A stretch of DNA of 64,000 nucleotides, taken from assembly GCF_000282335.1 (NCBI RefSeq), contig NZ_AKJM01000046.1, positions 19,633 through 83,632 on the forward strand, read 5' to 3'. The position numbers and the translations under genes were made by a program. This stretch comes from Pseudomonas sp. GM48. GTDB lineage: Bacteria; Pseudomonadota; Gammaproteobacteria; Pseudomonadales; Pseudomonadaceae. How positions within the stretch are numbered: position 1 is the stretch's first letter; each line of letters begins with the position of its first letter. The notes beneath the pieces are model-generated. The model had not been told where the DNA came from. It saw nothing but the letters and a program-made list of their open reading frames with translations, and did not search any database. Shown piece by piece: positions 41,439 to 49,754 of the stretch.

Positions 41439-42149
41439 TCAAACCTCGGACAGGATGGCGGCGCGATTGAGTTCGGCCAGCGACAGGTTGTGATCGAACA
41501 GCGGCGCCAGGCTCTGGTCATGGCTGACGAACAACAGGCTCGAACCGGCTTCGCGGCACTCGGCGAACAGCAGGCGAATGAAGTTCTCGCGGGCGTCGTA
41601 ATCGAGGGCTGAGGTCGGTTCGTCGGCGATCACCAGTTCCGGTTGACCGATCAACGCGCGGGCAGCGGCGACCCGTTGCTGCTGGCCGATGGATAGCGAG
41701 TCGGCGCGGCGACCGAGGATGTTTTCATCCTTCAAACCCAGGTGTGCGAGCAGCGTCGCGGCCGCTTGGTCGACGCTGCCGTGGCGTTGTTTCGCCCGTT
41801 CGGCACGCAGTTTCGAGAAGTGGCAGGGCAGTTCGACGTTCTCGCGCACCGACAGAAACGGCAGCAGGTTGAACTGCTGGAAGATGTAGCCGGTGTGATC
41901 GACGCGGAAGTGGTCGCGGGCGCCGGCCGACAGTTGCGTCAGTTCCTGGCCGAGCAGGCGGATGCTGCCGCGATCGGGTTTTTGCACGCCGCCGAGCAGA
42001 CCGAGCAGGGTGGTCTTGCCGCTACCGCTGGGGCCTTTGAGGAACAGGGTTTCCCCGCGCTCCAGGCGAAACGCCGGGATGTCCAGCAGTGGCGGGTGAC
42101 CGGGCCAACTGAAGCCCAGGTTGGACAGTTCGATGAGTGCTTGGGTCAT
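41439..42149 (-). CDS. ABC transporter ATP-binding protein, zinc-uptake operon
   Basis: A 236-residue LolD/MacB-type ATPase. Walker A GPSGSGKTT (39-47), Q-loop FQQFNLLPFLSV (from 90), signature LSIGQQQRVAAARAL (from 152; I replaces the usual GG-type second residue) and Walker B LVIADEPTSALD (from 172), with the H-loop in LLFVSHDQSL. It energises the permease encoded next. The gap to the ZrgA-like gene upstream holds a repeat pair. Confidence 0.92.
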   Translation of the reverse strand: MTQALIELSNLGFSWPGHPPLLDIPAFRLERGETLFLKGPSGSGKTTLLGLLGGVQKPDRGSIRLLGQELTQLSAGARDHFRVDHTGYIFQQFNLLPFLSVRENVELPCHFSKLRAERAKQRHGSVDQAAATLLAHLGLKDENILGRRADSLSIGQQQRVAAARALIGQPELVIADEPTSALDYDARENFIRLLFAECREAGSSLLFVSHDQSLAPLFDHNLSLAELNRAAILSEV

Positions 42150-42178
42150 GTGAAACCGGTCAGGTTGGTGGTGAACCC

Positions 42179-42268
42179 TTGTGGGAGCGGGCTTGCTCGC
42201 GAATGCGGTGTGTCAGAGACATTGATGCAAACTGATACGGCGCCTTCGCGAGCAAGCCCGCTCCCACA
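42179..42268. repeat. Type 1 repeat pair inside the zinc-uptake operon
   Basis: Direct copy TTGTGGGAGCGGGCTTGCTC (42179-42203) and inverted copy with GCCTTCGCGAGCAAGCCCGC (42242-42268). It separates the ZrgA-like gene from the ATPase gene and could change relative mRNA levels. Confidence 0.9.
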
Positions 42269-42284
42269 TTTGATTTGCGGTGGA

Positions 42285-42875
42285 TCAGAACTTCAGCGCA
42301 GCAGTCTTGGCCGTCACTTCAACGCCTTGCTGCCCGCTTGGGCCGATCAGTTGTACCTGAATTTTCCGGGTGGCCGGGAACGTGTTGAAAATGCTCGCCA
42401 GGTCCAGGGTCTTCAACGCGTCTGGCGTAGCGCAGGTGAACTGATAGCGAGCGTGGATTTCGCTGTGATCATGGTGATGTTCGTGGCCGTCTTCGTCCTT
42501 GGCGTCTTCATCATGGTCATCGTCGGCATCGGGCTGGTCACCGAACAACGGGCTTTCCAGTTCCTGGTTTTCCACCACGCAACCGGCGGCTTTCGGCAGG
42601 TTGAACAGGGCCAGTGGTTGCTCAAGCCGGGTACGTGCGGCGACGACTTTGGCTTTGTCGGCATCGCTGGTGGCGACGTGTTCGAAACCCACAAGGTTCA
42701 TGGCCGGACTTTCCAGCTCCAGCTCCAGGGTCTTGCCGTCCAGCACAGCGTTCAGGCGCCCCACGCCATGTTCGTGGGCACCCAGGCTGCCATGCTCATG
42801 ATCGTGTTCGTCGGCAGCATGGGCGACAACCAGCGGCAACATGGCAAACGGCAGAGCGAGAAGCAGACGGCGCAT
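42285..42875 (-). CDS. zrgA: ZrgA-like zinc-uptake protein (DUF2796)
   Basis: A 196-residue periplasmic metal-binding protein. Signal peptide MRRLLLALPFAMLPLVVAHA; the mature protein has two histidine-rich stretches, HAADEHDHEHGSLGAHEHG at the N-terminus and DDHDEDAKDEDGHEHHHDH near the middle, suited to binding zinc. The family name comes from Vibrio ZrgA, part of a zinc-uptake system. It is the first gene of the operon and is preceded by a Zur-like palindrome. It is divergent from the small gene at 43011. Confidence 0.9.
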   Translation of the reverse strand: MRRLLLALPFAMLPLVVAHAADEHDHEHGSLGAHEHGVGRLNAVLDGKTLELELESPAMNLVGFEHVATSDADKAKVVAARTRLEQPLALFNLPKAAGCVVENQELESPLFGDQPDADDDHDEDAKDEDGHEHHHDHSEIHARYQFTCATPDALKTLDLASIFNTFPATRKIQVQLIGPSGQQGVEVTAKTAALKF

Positions 42876-42908
42876 GACGAGTCTCCGAAAAGTAAAATGA
42901 ATAAATTG

Positions 42909-42929
42909 TTATGTAATCTTATAACGTAA
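42909..42929. promoter_or_regulatory. Zur-like operator upstream of zrgA
   Basis: A 21-bp imperfect palindrome with the core GTAATCTTATAAC (42913-42925), close to GTTATNNNATAAC of gammaproteobacterial Zur boxes (one mismatch), and outer TTA/TAA. It is 34-54 nt before the zrgA start, where a repressor would cover the promoter; the divergent gene at 43011 could also be affected. Confidence 0.55.
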
Positions 42930-43010
42930 GTGCGGAGAGTTTGACTGCCTGCTTGGCGTTGCACAAGTCCCATGGGAGCATGCAGGGAAGAAATGTGCGG
43001 GAGCAGACCT

Positions 43011-43352
43011 ATGTTGCGAATTCGCGGAAGCATCGGCGACTGGCCGGTGGATTTGACCCTAGAAATGGACGACGCGGACTGGGCGCGACTAGGGGCGCAG
43101 TTGCAGGTGGAAAAATCCGCAGTCAGCGCACCGGCGGCGAAACCGCTGAATCAGGATGATGCGCTGTGGCAGATCGCCCGGGATTTGTTGCGTAAGGCCG
43201 GACAGTTGAGTGGACCGGACTTGCTCGATCAATTGGAAGGCCTGACCGGCAGTGCGGCGGCGGGCAAGCGCCTGCTGGTGCGTTTGCGCCATTGTGCGGA
43301 TGTGAAGGTGGAAAGCGGCGGCGATACACCGTTGTACCGCTGGTTGTTGTAG
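43011..43352 (+). CDS. Conserved small protein of unknown function
   Basis: A 113-residue cytosolic protein; the ATG at 43011 has a GGGAG site 8 nt before it. The N-terminal half (MLRIRGSIGDWPVDLTLEMD) looks like a beta-rich segment; the rest is helical with basic residues and includes LIGHT-free but leucine-rich stretches such as LLDQLEGLTGSAAAGKRLLV. A homologue lies in the same place in P. aeruginosa. Its TAG stop is part of a palindromic repeat. I do not recognise a function. Confidence 0.72.
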   Translation: MLRIRGSIGDWPVDLTLEMDDADWARLGAQLQVEKSAVSAPAAKPLNQDDALWQIARDLLRKAGQLSGPDLLDQLEGLTGSAAAGKRLLVRLRHCADVKVESGGDTPLYRWLL

Positions 43353-43447
43353 GAGCGAGCTTGCTCGCGAAGGGCGTCAGGGCACCGCGGTCATACAGGT
43401 AGCCCTCATTATCGTTGACGCCCATCGCGAGCAAGCTCGCTCCTACA
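43349..43447. repeat. Variant type 1 repeat pair between convergent genes
   Basis: Direct copy TGTAGGAGCGAGCTTGCTCG (from 43349) and inverted copy ending GCAAGCTCGCTCCTACA (to 43447). It differs from the other pairs by TAGGAGCGAGC in place of GGGAGCGGGC, with the change mirrored in both arms. The first copy contains the stop codon of the gene ending at 43352. Confidence 0.87.
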
Positions 43448-43456
43448 AGGTGGCGC

Positions 43457-44329
43457 TTAGTACAACGCGGCAAACAACTTGCGACGGTACGTGCTCACCA
43501 GCGGGTGATCGTTGCCCAGCAACTCGAACACCTGCAGCAAGGTCTTGTGCGGCAAGCCTTCGCTGTAAGTGCGGTTGCGGACGAACAGCTTGAGCAATGC
43601 ATCCAGCGCGGCGTCGTATTGCTGACGGGCCAGTTGCTGGATGGCCAGTTGATAAACCGCTTCATCGTCCTGGGGATTTTTCGCCAGCCGGGCTTTCAGG
43701 TCGGCGGCATCCGGCAAGTCTCTGGCCAAACCGAGAAACTTGATCTGCGCCTTGGCACCGGCCAGCGCGGCCTTGTGCTCGTCGCTCTTGACTGCATCCA
43801 GCACGGCTTGCGCTTCGCCCAGTTCACCGCGCTCGGTCAGGCAGCGGGCGTACAGGATCAGCGCCTTGGCGTTGGTGTTGTCTTCACCCAGCAGCACTTT
43901 GAGCAGGGCTTCGGCATCGGCAAAGCGGCTGTCGTCGAACAGTGCCTGGGCCTGTTCGAACGGATCGGCAGCGGACGGTGGCGGCATCTGCACATGGGGT
44001 TCGAGCAGGGCGCGCACGGCGGATTCCGGTTGTGCACCGGCAAAGCCGTCGACAGGCTGGCCGTCCTTGAACAGCACCACGGTCGGCAAGCTGCGGATGC
44101 CGAAGCGGGCGACGATGTCTTGCTCGATGTCGCAGTTGACCTTGGCCAGCAGCAATTCGCCCTGATAGCTCTCAGCAATGCTCTGCAACATCGGCATCAG
44201 CACTTTGCAGGGCGCGCACCATTCGGCCCAGAAGTCCACCAGCACCGGCTTGTGGAAAGAGTTCTCGATCACCGACTGGTCGAAATCGGCAGTCGTGGCG
44301 TCGAAGATGTACGGCGTTTCCTGACTCAT
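43457..44329 (-). CDS. ybbN: Thioredoxin-TPR co-chaperone, YbbN/CnoX type
   Basis: A 290-residue protein: thioredoxin fold to about residue 110 with active site WCAPC (C38, C41), then a helical tetratricopeptide-like half (ALFDDSRFADAEALLKVLLG and onward). In E. coli, CnoX holds chlorine-damaged clients and works with GroEL. Here both cysteines are present, unlike E. coli YbbN with SQHC, so redox activity is expected. The start at 44329 is chosen because upstream codons are from repeat DNA. Confidence 0.88.
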   Translation of the reverse strand: MSQETPYIFDATTADFDQSVIENSFHKPVLVDFWAEWCAPCKVLMPMLQSIAESYQGELLLAKVNCDIEQDIVARFGIRSLPTVVLFKDGQPVDGFAGAQPESAVRALLEPHVQMPPPSAADPFEQAQALFDDSRFADAEALLKVLLGEDNTNAKALILYARCLTERGELGEAQAVLDAVKSDEHKAALAGAKAQIKFLGLARDLPDAADLKARLAKNPQDDEAVYQLAIQQLARQQYDAALDALLKLFVRNRTYSEGLPHKTLLQVFELLGNDHPLVSTYRRKLFAALY

Positions 44330-44425
44330 GGGCAATCTCGTAGAAGCGTGAATGGGGCAACTATACGACTTGCTGGGGGCGCGCCGGAAGCGGGGTAGTC
44401 GTGAGAGGTATGTTGCCTGACCGGA

Positions 44426-44521
44426 CGCCTTCGCGAGCAAGCCCGCTCCCACAGGGATGGAAGTCAGCCACAAGATTTGTGGTGCACACCAACCACTGTG
44501 GGAGCGGGCTTGCTCGCGAAG
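44426..44521. repeat. Type 1 repeat pair
   Basis: Inverted copy with GCCTTCGCGAGCAAGCCCGC (44427-44453) and direct copy CTGTGGGAGCGGGCTTGCTC (44495-44521), between ybbN and the methyltransferase gene. Confidence 0.9.
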
Positions 44522-44528
44522 CTCTTGG

Positions 44529-45182
44529 CTAACGCTGCGCGTGGTACAGGCTCACATGTCGAAACTCGTGGGGCTCGGCCAGATCCGGCAGGGTCATGGC
44601 TTCAAGCATTTCGATGCGCCGGTACAACGGATGGCGAAAATCCCGCACTCGAGAGTCCGCCACCAGCGCCTCCCGGCCGCGACTGAGGAACTGGTCGAGC
44701 AGCGGCAGGTTCGCCCGGTCGTACAACACATCCGCCACCAGGATCAGATCAAAGCGATCGGCCTCGGCGAAAAAATCCGTCGAGTAGTTGAGCTGCACGT
44801 CGTTGAGCTCGGCGTTCGCCCGGCACGCGGCAATCGCCAGCGGGTCGAGGTCGCAGGCCAGCACCTCCAGCGCGCCGGCCTTGGCCGCGGCAATCCCCGC
44901 CACGCCGGAACCCGCGCCGAAATCCAGTACCCGCTTGCCTTCGACCCAATCTGGGTTTGCCGCCAGATAACGGGCCACGGCCAGGCCGCTGGCCCAGCAG
45001 AAACTCCAGTACGGTGGTTCATGCAGGATGCGCCGGGTTTCTTCCGGGCTGAAGGCGCGGTCCATGTTGTCGCCGTCGATCAGCCACAGTTGCAAGTCGG
45101 TTTCCGGCAACGGGCAGGCCACCAGCTGTGCATCGCCGAGCAATTCAGCCAGGGCCCGTTGCAGGTCGAGCGGTGCACTCAT
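44529..45182 (-). CDS. Class I SAM-dependent methyltransferase, protein-lysine type
   Basis: A 217-residue methyltransferase. Motif I is VLDFGAGSGVAGIAAAKAGA (SAM binding), followed by an acidic residue in VLACDLDPLAI, and post-motif LILVADVLYDR. The family includes electron-transfer-flavoprotein beta-lysine methyltransferases and PrmA-like enzymes; the substrate is not certain. Start and lipoprotein stop overlap as ATGA, so it is co-translated with the lipoprotein upstream. Confidence 0.8.
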   Translation of the reverse strand: MSAPLDLQRALAELLGDAQLVACPLPETDLQLWLIDGDNMDRAFSPEETRRILHEPPYWSFCWASGLAVARYLAANPDWVEGKRVLDFGAGSGVAGIAAAKAGALEVLACDLDPLAIAACRANAELNDVQLNYSTDFFAEADRFDLILVADVLYDRANLPLLDQFLSRGREALVADSRVRDFRHPLYRRIEMLEAMTLPDLAEPHEFRHVSLYHAQR

Positions 45183-45643
45183 GGGGCTTTGACGAATTGC
45201 AGTTGGCCCAGGGCCTGGGTGGTCGGCTGGGTAATCAGCTGCGACGGCAGGTGCAGGATCAACTGGCCGGACTGACTGGCGCGGCCTCGCAGTTCAACGC
45301 GGGCACCGACCGGGAAGGATTCCGGATTGAAGCGCAGGTGAAACGGCAGCACCTGGTTGTTGCCGATCAGGCTGGAACTGGCGAGCAATTGTTGCGGGCG
45401 GTCTTTTTCGTCGATCACCAGCAGCGCCAGCTCGACTTCAGCGCCGGCCGGCACACCTTGCAAGGTGCCGCTCAATTCGCGCTGATACGCGGGCAGCGGG
45501 CCAAGTTCGGCAGCCTCCCGGGCCTTCTTCTGTGCTTGCTGCGGCGCCGGGCCTGGCGTTGGCGGCTGGGGCTTGGGTGCATCGCTGCCGCAAGCCACCA
45601 GCAGGCTGAAAACACTGAGCAAAATGAGCGGACGTAACGACAT
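45179..45643 (-). CDS. YbaY/YscW-family lipoprotein
   Basis: A 154-residue lipoprotein. The start at 45643 has a GGAG site 6 nt before it and yields [20 protein letters not shown], with the lipobox LVAC and lipidated Cys18. A proline- and glutamine-rich linker follows, then a beta domain ([20 protein letters not shown]) typical of the YscW/YbaY family. A longer in-frame start (M at 45670) would place ten residues before it. Role unknown, perhaps in envelope assembly. Confidence 0.8.
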   Translation of the reverse strand: MSLRPLILLSVFSLLVACGSDAPKPQPPTPGPAPQQAQKKAREAAELGPLPAYQRELSGTLQGVPAGAEVELALLVIDEKDRPQQLLASSSLIGNNQVLPFHLRFNPESFPVGARVELRGRASQSGQLILHLPSQLITQPTTQALGQLQFVKAP

Positions 45644-45713
45644 TGGTGGCTCCATAAAGCTGAATTCCATGGATCAAGTGATCATCCCGTCTGTATACCG
45701 CAAACCCTATGGC

Positions 45714-45741
45714 TTGTCTTGCCACGGGGATGCGCTACCAT
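45714..45741 (+). promoter_or_regulatory. Possible promoter of nrdR
   Basis: TTGTCT (45714-45719) and TACCAT (45736-45741) with a 16-nt spacer, 30 nt before the nrdR ATG. It would drive nrdR and perhaps the rib genes after it. Sequence match only. Confidence 0.35.
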
Positions 45742-45770
45742 GGCCCTCCCTTTTTTTGTTGCCTGCCACC

Positions 45771-46235
45771 ATGCACTGTCCCTTCTGCGGTGCCAACGAC
45801 ACCAAGGTCATCGACTCGCGTCTGGTCGCCGAGGGCGAACAGGTGCGCCGCCGGCGTGAATGCCTGGCCTGCGGCGAGCGTTTCACGACGTTCGAGACGG
45901 CTGAACTGGTGTTGCCGCGCCTGATCAAAACCGACGGCAGTCGCCAGCCGTTCGACGAAGAAAAACTCCGCGCCGGCATGCAGCGTGCGCTGGAGAAGCG
46001 CCCGGTGAGCGTCGAGCGCCTCGAATCGTCGCTGGTGCACATCAAACACAAACTGCGTGCCACCGGCGAACGCGAAGTCAAATCCCTCGTGGTCGGCGAA
46101 CTGGTGATGGCCGAGCTGCAGAAGCTCGACGAAGTCGCCTACATCCGCTTTGCTTCGGTGTATCGCCGCTTCCAGGACCTCAACGAGTTCCGCGAAGAGA
46201 TCGATCGCCTGGCCCGTGAACCGGTGAAAGAATGA
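45771..46235 (+). CDS. nrdR: Transcriptional repressor NrdR
   Basis: ATP/dATP-sensing repressor of ribonucleotide reductase genes. The 154 residues are the family length; the zinc ribbon has C3, C6, C31 and C34 ([19 protein letters not shown]), followed by an ATP-cone domain ([20 protein letters not shown]). The start at 45771 gives the usual N-terminus. It overlaps ribD by 4 nt, the order seen in many gammaproteobacteria. Confidence 0.96.
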   Translation: MHCPFCGANDTKVIDSRLVAEGEQVRRRRECLACGERFTTFETAELVLPRLIKTDGSRQPFDEEKLRAGMQRALEKRPVSVERLESSLVHIKHKLRATGEREVKSLVVGELVMAELQKLDEVAYIRFASVYRRFQDLNEFREEIDRLAREPVKE

Positions 46236-47365
46236 CCACGCCTGCCGAACAAGCCATCCTCGACGCTCATTTCATGGCCCGTGCCCTGGAACTGGCGCGC
46301 AAGGGGCATTACACGACGCATCCCAATCCGCGGGTCGGTTGCGTGATCGTGCAGGGCGGGCAGATTGTCGGCGAAGGCTGGCACGAGCGCGCCGGCGAGC
46401 CTCACGCCGAGGTCCACGCCCTGCACGCCGCCGGTGAGCAGGCTCGTGGCGCTACCGCTTATGTAACGCTTGAACCTTGCAGCCACCATGGTCGCACACC
46501 GCCCTGTGCCGATGCGCTGGTGAATGCCGGTGTGGCCCGCGTGGTCGCGGCGATGCAGGACCCGAACCCGGAAGTCGCCGGTCGTGGCCTGCAACGCCTG
46601 GAACAGGCCGGTATCGTCACCGAAAGCGGCGTGCTGGAAGGCGAGGCGCGCAAGCTCAACCAAGGCTTCCTCAAACGCATGGAACACGGCTTGCCGTTCT
46701 TGCGGGTCAAGCTGGCCATGAGCCTCGACGGGCGTACGGCGATGGAAAGTGGCGAAAGCCAATGGATCACCGGCCCGGCCGCACGTTCGGCGGTGCAACG
46801 CCTGCGCGCCCAGGCCAGCGTGGTGCTGACCGGCGCCGACACAGTGTTGGCGGACAACGCACGCTTGACCGTGCGCGCCGATGAGCTCGGACTGGACGCC
46901 GAACAAACAGCACTGGCCATGAGCCGGCCGCCGTTGCGCGTGCTGGTCGACGGTCGCCTGCGGGTGCCGCTGGATGCACCGTTCTTCAAGGCCGGCCCGG
47001 CGCTGGTTGCCACCTGCGTGGCGGTGGAAGAGCAATACGCCAACGGCCCGGAATGCCTGATCGTGCCCGGTTACGATGGCCAGGTCGACCTGCGTCAACT
47101 GCTGGTCGAACTTGCCGCCCGTGGCGTCAATGAAGTGTTGGTCGAAGCCGGTCCGCGTCTGGCAGGCGCGTTTGCCCAGCTCGGGCTGGTGGACGAGTTC
47201 CAGATTTTCATCGCCGGCAAGTTTTTGGGCTCCTCGGCGCGGCCGCTGCTGGACTGGCCGCTCGCGCAAATGAAGGATGCGCCGGAACTCAAAATCACCG
47301 AAATTCGTGCAGTTGGCGATGACTGGCGAGTCATCGCCATCCCAGTGCCAGCAGCAAGCGTATAA
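46232..47365 (+). CDS. ribD: Riboflavin biosynthesis deaminase/reductase RibD
   Basis: Two-step enzyme: deaminates the pyrimidine from GTP cyclohydrolase II, then reduces the ribosyl group. In 377 residues the deaminase zinc site is H58-A-E60 ([10 protein letters not shown]) with C83 and C92 ([12 protein letters not shown]); the reductase half follows ([20 protein letters not shown]). Starts inside the nrdR stop (ATGA). The ribE gene follows after 47 nt. Confidence 0.96.
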   Translation: MTTPAEQAILDAHFMARALELARKGHYTTHPNPRVGCVIVQGGQIVGEGWHERAGEPHAEVHALHAAGEQARGATAYVTLEPCSHHGRTPPCADALVNAGVARVVAAMQDPNPEVAGRGLQRLEQAGIVTESGVLEGEARKLNQGFLKRMEHGLPFLRVKLAMSLDGRTAMESGESQWITGPAARSAVQRLRAQASVVLTGADTVLADNARLTVRADELGLDAEQTALAMSRPPLRVLVDGRLRVPLDAPFFKAGPALVATCVAVEEQYANGPECLIVPGYDGQVDLRQLLVELAARGVNEVLVEAGPRLAGAFAQLGLVDEFQIFIAGKFLGSSARPLLDWPLAQMKDAPELKITEIRAVGDDWRVIAIPVPAASV

Positions 47366-47412
47366 TTTCCGGCCATCGCTATAGCGCTGGCTTTGTTCTC
47401 GAGGAGAACCTC

Positions 47413-48078
47413 ATGTTTACCGGCATCATCGAATCCATCGGCAGTATTCGTGCATTGACCCCAAAGGGCGGTGATGTGCGGGTTCACGTCGAAACCGGCA
47501 AGCTCGACCTGAGCGACGTCAAACTGGGCGACAGTATCGCGGTCAACGGCGTGTGCCTGACTGCCGTTGAATTGCCGGGCAATGGCTTCGCCGCCGACGT
47601 CAGTCGCGAAACCCTCGACTGCACCGCCATGAACGACCTGAAAAGCGGCAGCCCGGTCAATCTGGAAAAAGCCCTGACCCCGACCACTCGCCTCGGCGGG
47701 CATCTGGTCAGCGGTCACGTCGATGGCGTGGGTGAAGTGGTTGCCCGTACCGAAAACGCACGCGCCGTGGAATTCCGCATTCGTGCGCCCAAGGACCTGG
47801 CCAAGTACATCGCCCATAAAGGCTCGATCACCGTCGACGGCACCAGCCTGACCGTGAACGCGGTCGATGGCGCCGAGTTCCTGCTGACCATCATTCCGCA
47901 CACCCTGAGCGAAACCATCATGGCGTCGTATCAGCCTGGTCGCCGGGTGAACCTGGAAGTGGACTTGCTGGCCCGTTATCTGGAGCGCCTGTTGCTGGGC
48001 GACAAGGCCGCAGAGCCTGCAAAATCCGGAAACATTACCGAAAGCTTTCTGGCCGCCAACGGCTACCTCAAATCCTGA
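47413..48078 (+). CDS. ribE: Riboflavin synthase alpha chain
   Basis: Makes riboflavin by dismutation of two 6,7-dimethyl-8-ribityllumazine molecules. The 221-residue protein shows the internal duplication of the family: MFTGIIESIGSIRALT at the start and LGGHLVSGHVDGVGEV at the start of the second barrel. A CGAGGAGAA ribosome site precedes it. No FMN riboswitch was seen in the 47-nt gap. In P. aeruginosa this gene is annotated ribC. Confidence 0.95.
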   Translation: MFTGIIESIGSIRALTPKGGDVRVHVETGKLDLSDVKLGDSIAVNGVCLTAVELPGNGFAADVSRETLDCTAMNDLKSGSPVNLEKALTPTTRLGGHLVSGHVDGVGEVVARTENARAVEFRIRAPKDLAKYIAHKGSITVDGTSLTVNAVDGAEFLLTIIPHTLSETIMASYQPGRRVNLEVDLLARYLERLLLGDKAAEPAKSGNITESFLAANGYLKS

Positions 48079-48094
48079 CTCAAGGGGGTGCCTT

Positions 48095-49186
48095 GTGGCG
48101 CTCAATAGCATCGAAGAACTGGTTGAAGACATCCGCCAAGGCAAGATGGTCATCCTCATGGATGACGAAGACCGCGAGAACGAAGGCGACCTGATCATGG
48201 CCGCCGAGTGCTGCAAGCCTGAGCACATCAACTTCATGGCCAAGCACGCCCGTGGCCTGATCTGCATGCCGATGAGCCGCGAGCGCTGCGAACTGCTCAA
48301 GCTGCCGTTGATGGCACCGCGCAACGGCTCCGGTTTCGGCACCAAGTTCACCGTGTCCATCGAAGCCGCCACCGGCGTGACCACCGGCATTTCCGCTGCC
48401 GACCGCGCGCGCACCGTGCAGGCTGCTGCCGCCCGTGATGCCAAGGCTGAAGATATCGTCAGCCCGGGTCACATCTTCCCGCTGATGGCCCAGGCTGGTG
48501 GCACCCTGGCCCGCGCCGGTCACACCGAAGCGGCCTGCGACCTGGCGCGCATGGCCGGTTTCGAACCGAGCGGCGTGATCTGCGAAGTGATGAACGACGA
48601 CGGCACCATGTCCCGTCGCGCCGAGCTGGAAGCTTTTGCCGCCGAACACGACATCAAGATCGGCACCATCGCCGACCTGATTCACTACCGGATGATCCAC
48701 GAACGTACCGTTCAGCGGATTGCCGAGCAGCCGCTGGACAGCGAACTGGGCCAATTCAACCTGGTGACCTATCGTGATTCGGTGGAAGGCGACGTGCACA
48801 TGGCACTGACCCTGGGCAATGTCTGCGCCGAAGAGCCGACCCTGGTTCGCGTGCACAACATGGACCCGCTGCGCGACCTGCTGATGGTCAAGCAACCGGG
48901 CCGCTGGAGCCTGCGCGCCGCCATGGCCACGGTTGCCGAGGCCGGCAGCGGCGTGGTGCTGTTGCTCGGTCACCCGCTCGATGGCGACGTGTTGCTGGCG
49001 CATATCCGCGAAACCGCCGATCACGCAGCGGTGAAAAAACCGACCACCTACAGCACTGTGGGTGCCGGTTCGCAGATTCTGCGGGACCTGGGCGTGCGCA
49101 AAATGCGCCTGATGTCGGCACCGATGAAATTTAATGCGATATCCGGTTTCGATCTGGAAGTTGTAGAATACGTGCCCTCCGAATAA
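48095..49186 (+). CDS. ribB: 3,4-dihydroxy-2-butanone-4-phosphate synthase with degenerate GTP cyclohydrolase II-like domain
   Basis: The N-terminal DHBP synthase domain (to about residue 205) has DDEDRENEGDLIMAAE and the RAGHTEAACDLARMAG site, and makes the four-carbon unit for lumazine. The C-terminal 160 residues resemble GTP cyclohydrolase II, but the zinc cysteines (CxxxxxxxxxxCxC in RibA) are missing, so that activity is unlikely; a separate ribA with intact cysteines is at 52766. GTG start with AAGGGGG site. Often annotated ribBA in pseudomonads. Confidence 0.92.
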   Translation: MALNSIEELVEDIRQGKMVILMDDEDRENEGDLIMAAECCKPEHINFMAKHARGLICMPMSRERCELLKLPLMAPRNGSGFGTKFTVSIEAATGVTTGISAADRARTVQAAAARDAKAEDIVSPGHIFPLMAQAGGTLARAGHTEAACDLARMAGFEPSGVICEVMNDDGTMSRRAELEAFAAEHDIKIGTIADLIHYRMIHERTVQRIAEQPLDSELGQFNLVTYRDSVEGDVHMALTLGNVCAEEPTLVRVHNMDPLRDLLMVKQPGRWSLRAAMATVAEAGSGVVLLLGHPLDGDVLLAHIRETADHAAVKKPTTYSTVGAGSQILRDLGVRKMRLMSAPMKFNAISGFDLEVVEYVPSE

Positions 49187-49232
49187 TGACCGGGTGTTTC
49201 CGGCCCTGAATTCGCGGCAAATAAATCACCGA

Positions 49233-49255
49233 GGGGCGCGTAGAAGACGCGTCCC
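49233..49255 (+). other. Hairpin in the ribH leader
   Basis: GGGGCGCGT (49233-49241) pairs with ACGCGTCCC (49247-49255), one pair G-U, loop AGAAG. It lies in the 91-nt gap between ribB and ribH, 23 nt before the ATG. Not followed by a T-run, so more likely an mRNA-stability or translation element than a terminator. Confidence 0.4.
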
Positions 49256-49277
49256 GGCTCTTTAAGAGATCTAACGA

Positions 49278-49754
49278 ATGACCCTGAAGACCATCGAAGG
49301 TACCTTCATCGCCCCTAAAGGCCGCTACGCTCTGGTAGTGGGCCGTTTCAACAGCTTCGTCGTTGAAAGCCTGGTCAGCGGTGCAGTTGATGCCCTGGTT
49401 CGCCACGGCGTAAGCGAAAGCGACATCACCATCATCCGCGCACCTGGCGCCTTCGAAATTCCGCTGGTTGCACAGAAAGTCGCTCAAAAGGGCGAGTTCG
49501 CGGCAATCATCGCCCTGGGCGCAGTCATTCGTGGCGGCACTCCGCATTTCGAATACGTGGCTGGCGAATGCACCAAGGGCCTGGCCCAGGTGTCCATGGA
49601 GTTCGGCGTACCGGTTGCATTCGGCGTGCTGACCGTTGACTCCATCGAGCAAGCCATCGAGCGTTCCGGCACCAAGGCCGGCAACAAAGGTGCTGAAGCT
49701 GCCCTGTCCGCTCTGGAAATGGTCAGCCTGCTGGCGCAGTTGGAGGCCAAGTGA
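49278..49754 (+). CDS. ribH: 6,7-dimethyl-8-ribityllumazine synthase
   Basis: Forms lumazine, the last precursor before riboflavin, in a large assembly. The 158-residue protein has [33 protein letters not shown] and the conserved [20 protein letters not shown]. It overlaps nusB by 4 nt. Together with ribD, ribE, ribB and ribA it completes the flavin pathway genes present here. Confidence 0.96.
   Translation: MTLKTIEGTFIAPKGRYALVVGRFNSFVVESLVSGAVDALVRHGVSESDITIIRAPGAFEIPLVAQKVAQKGEFAAIIALGAVIRGGTPHFEYVAGECTKGLAQVSMEFGVPVAFGVLTVDSIEQAIERSGTKAGNKGAEAALSALEMVSLLAQLEAK

Noticed and set aside
47366..49277. FMN riboswitch before ribE, ribB or ribH
   Set aside because: The gaps (47, 16 and 91 nt) are too short and lack the conserved RFN core; only a simple hairpin lies before ribH.
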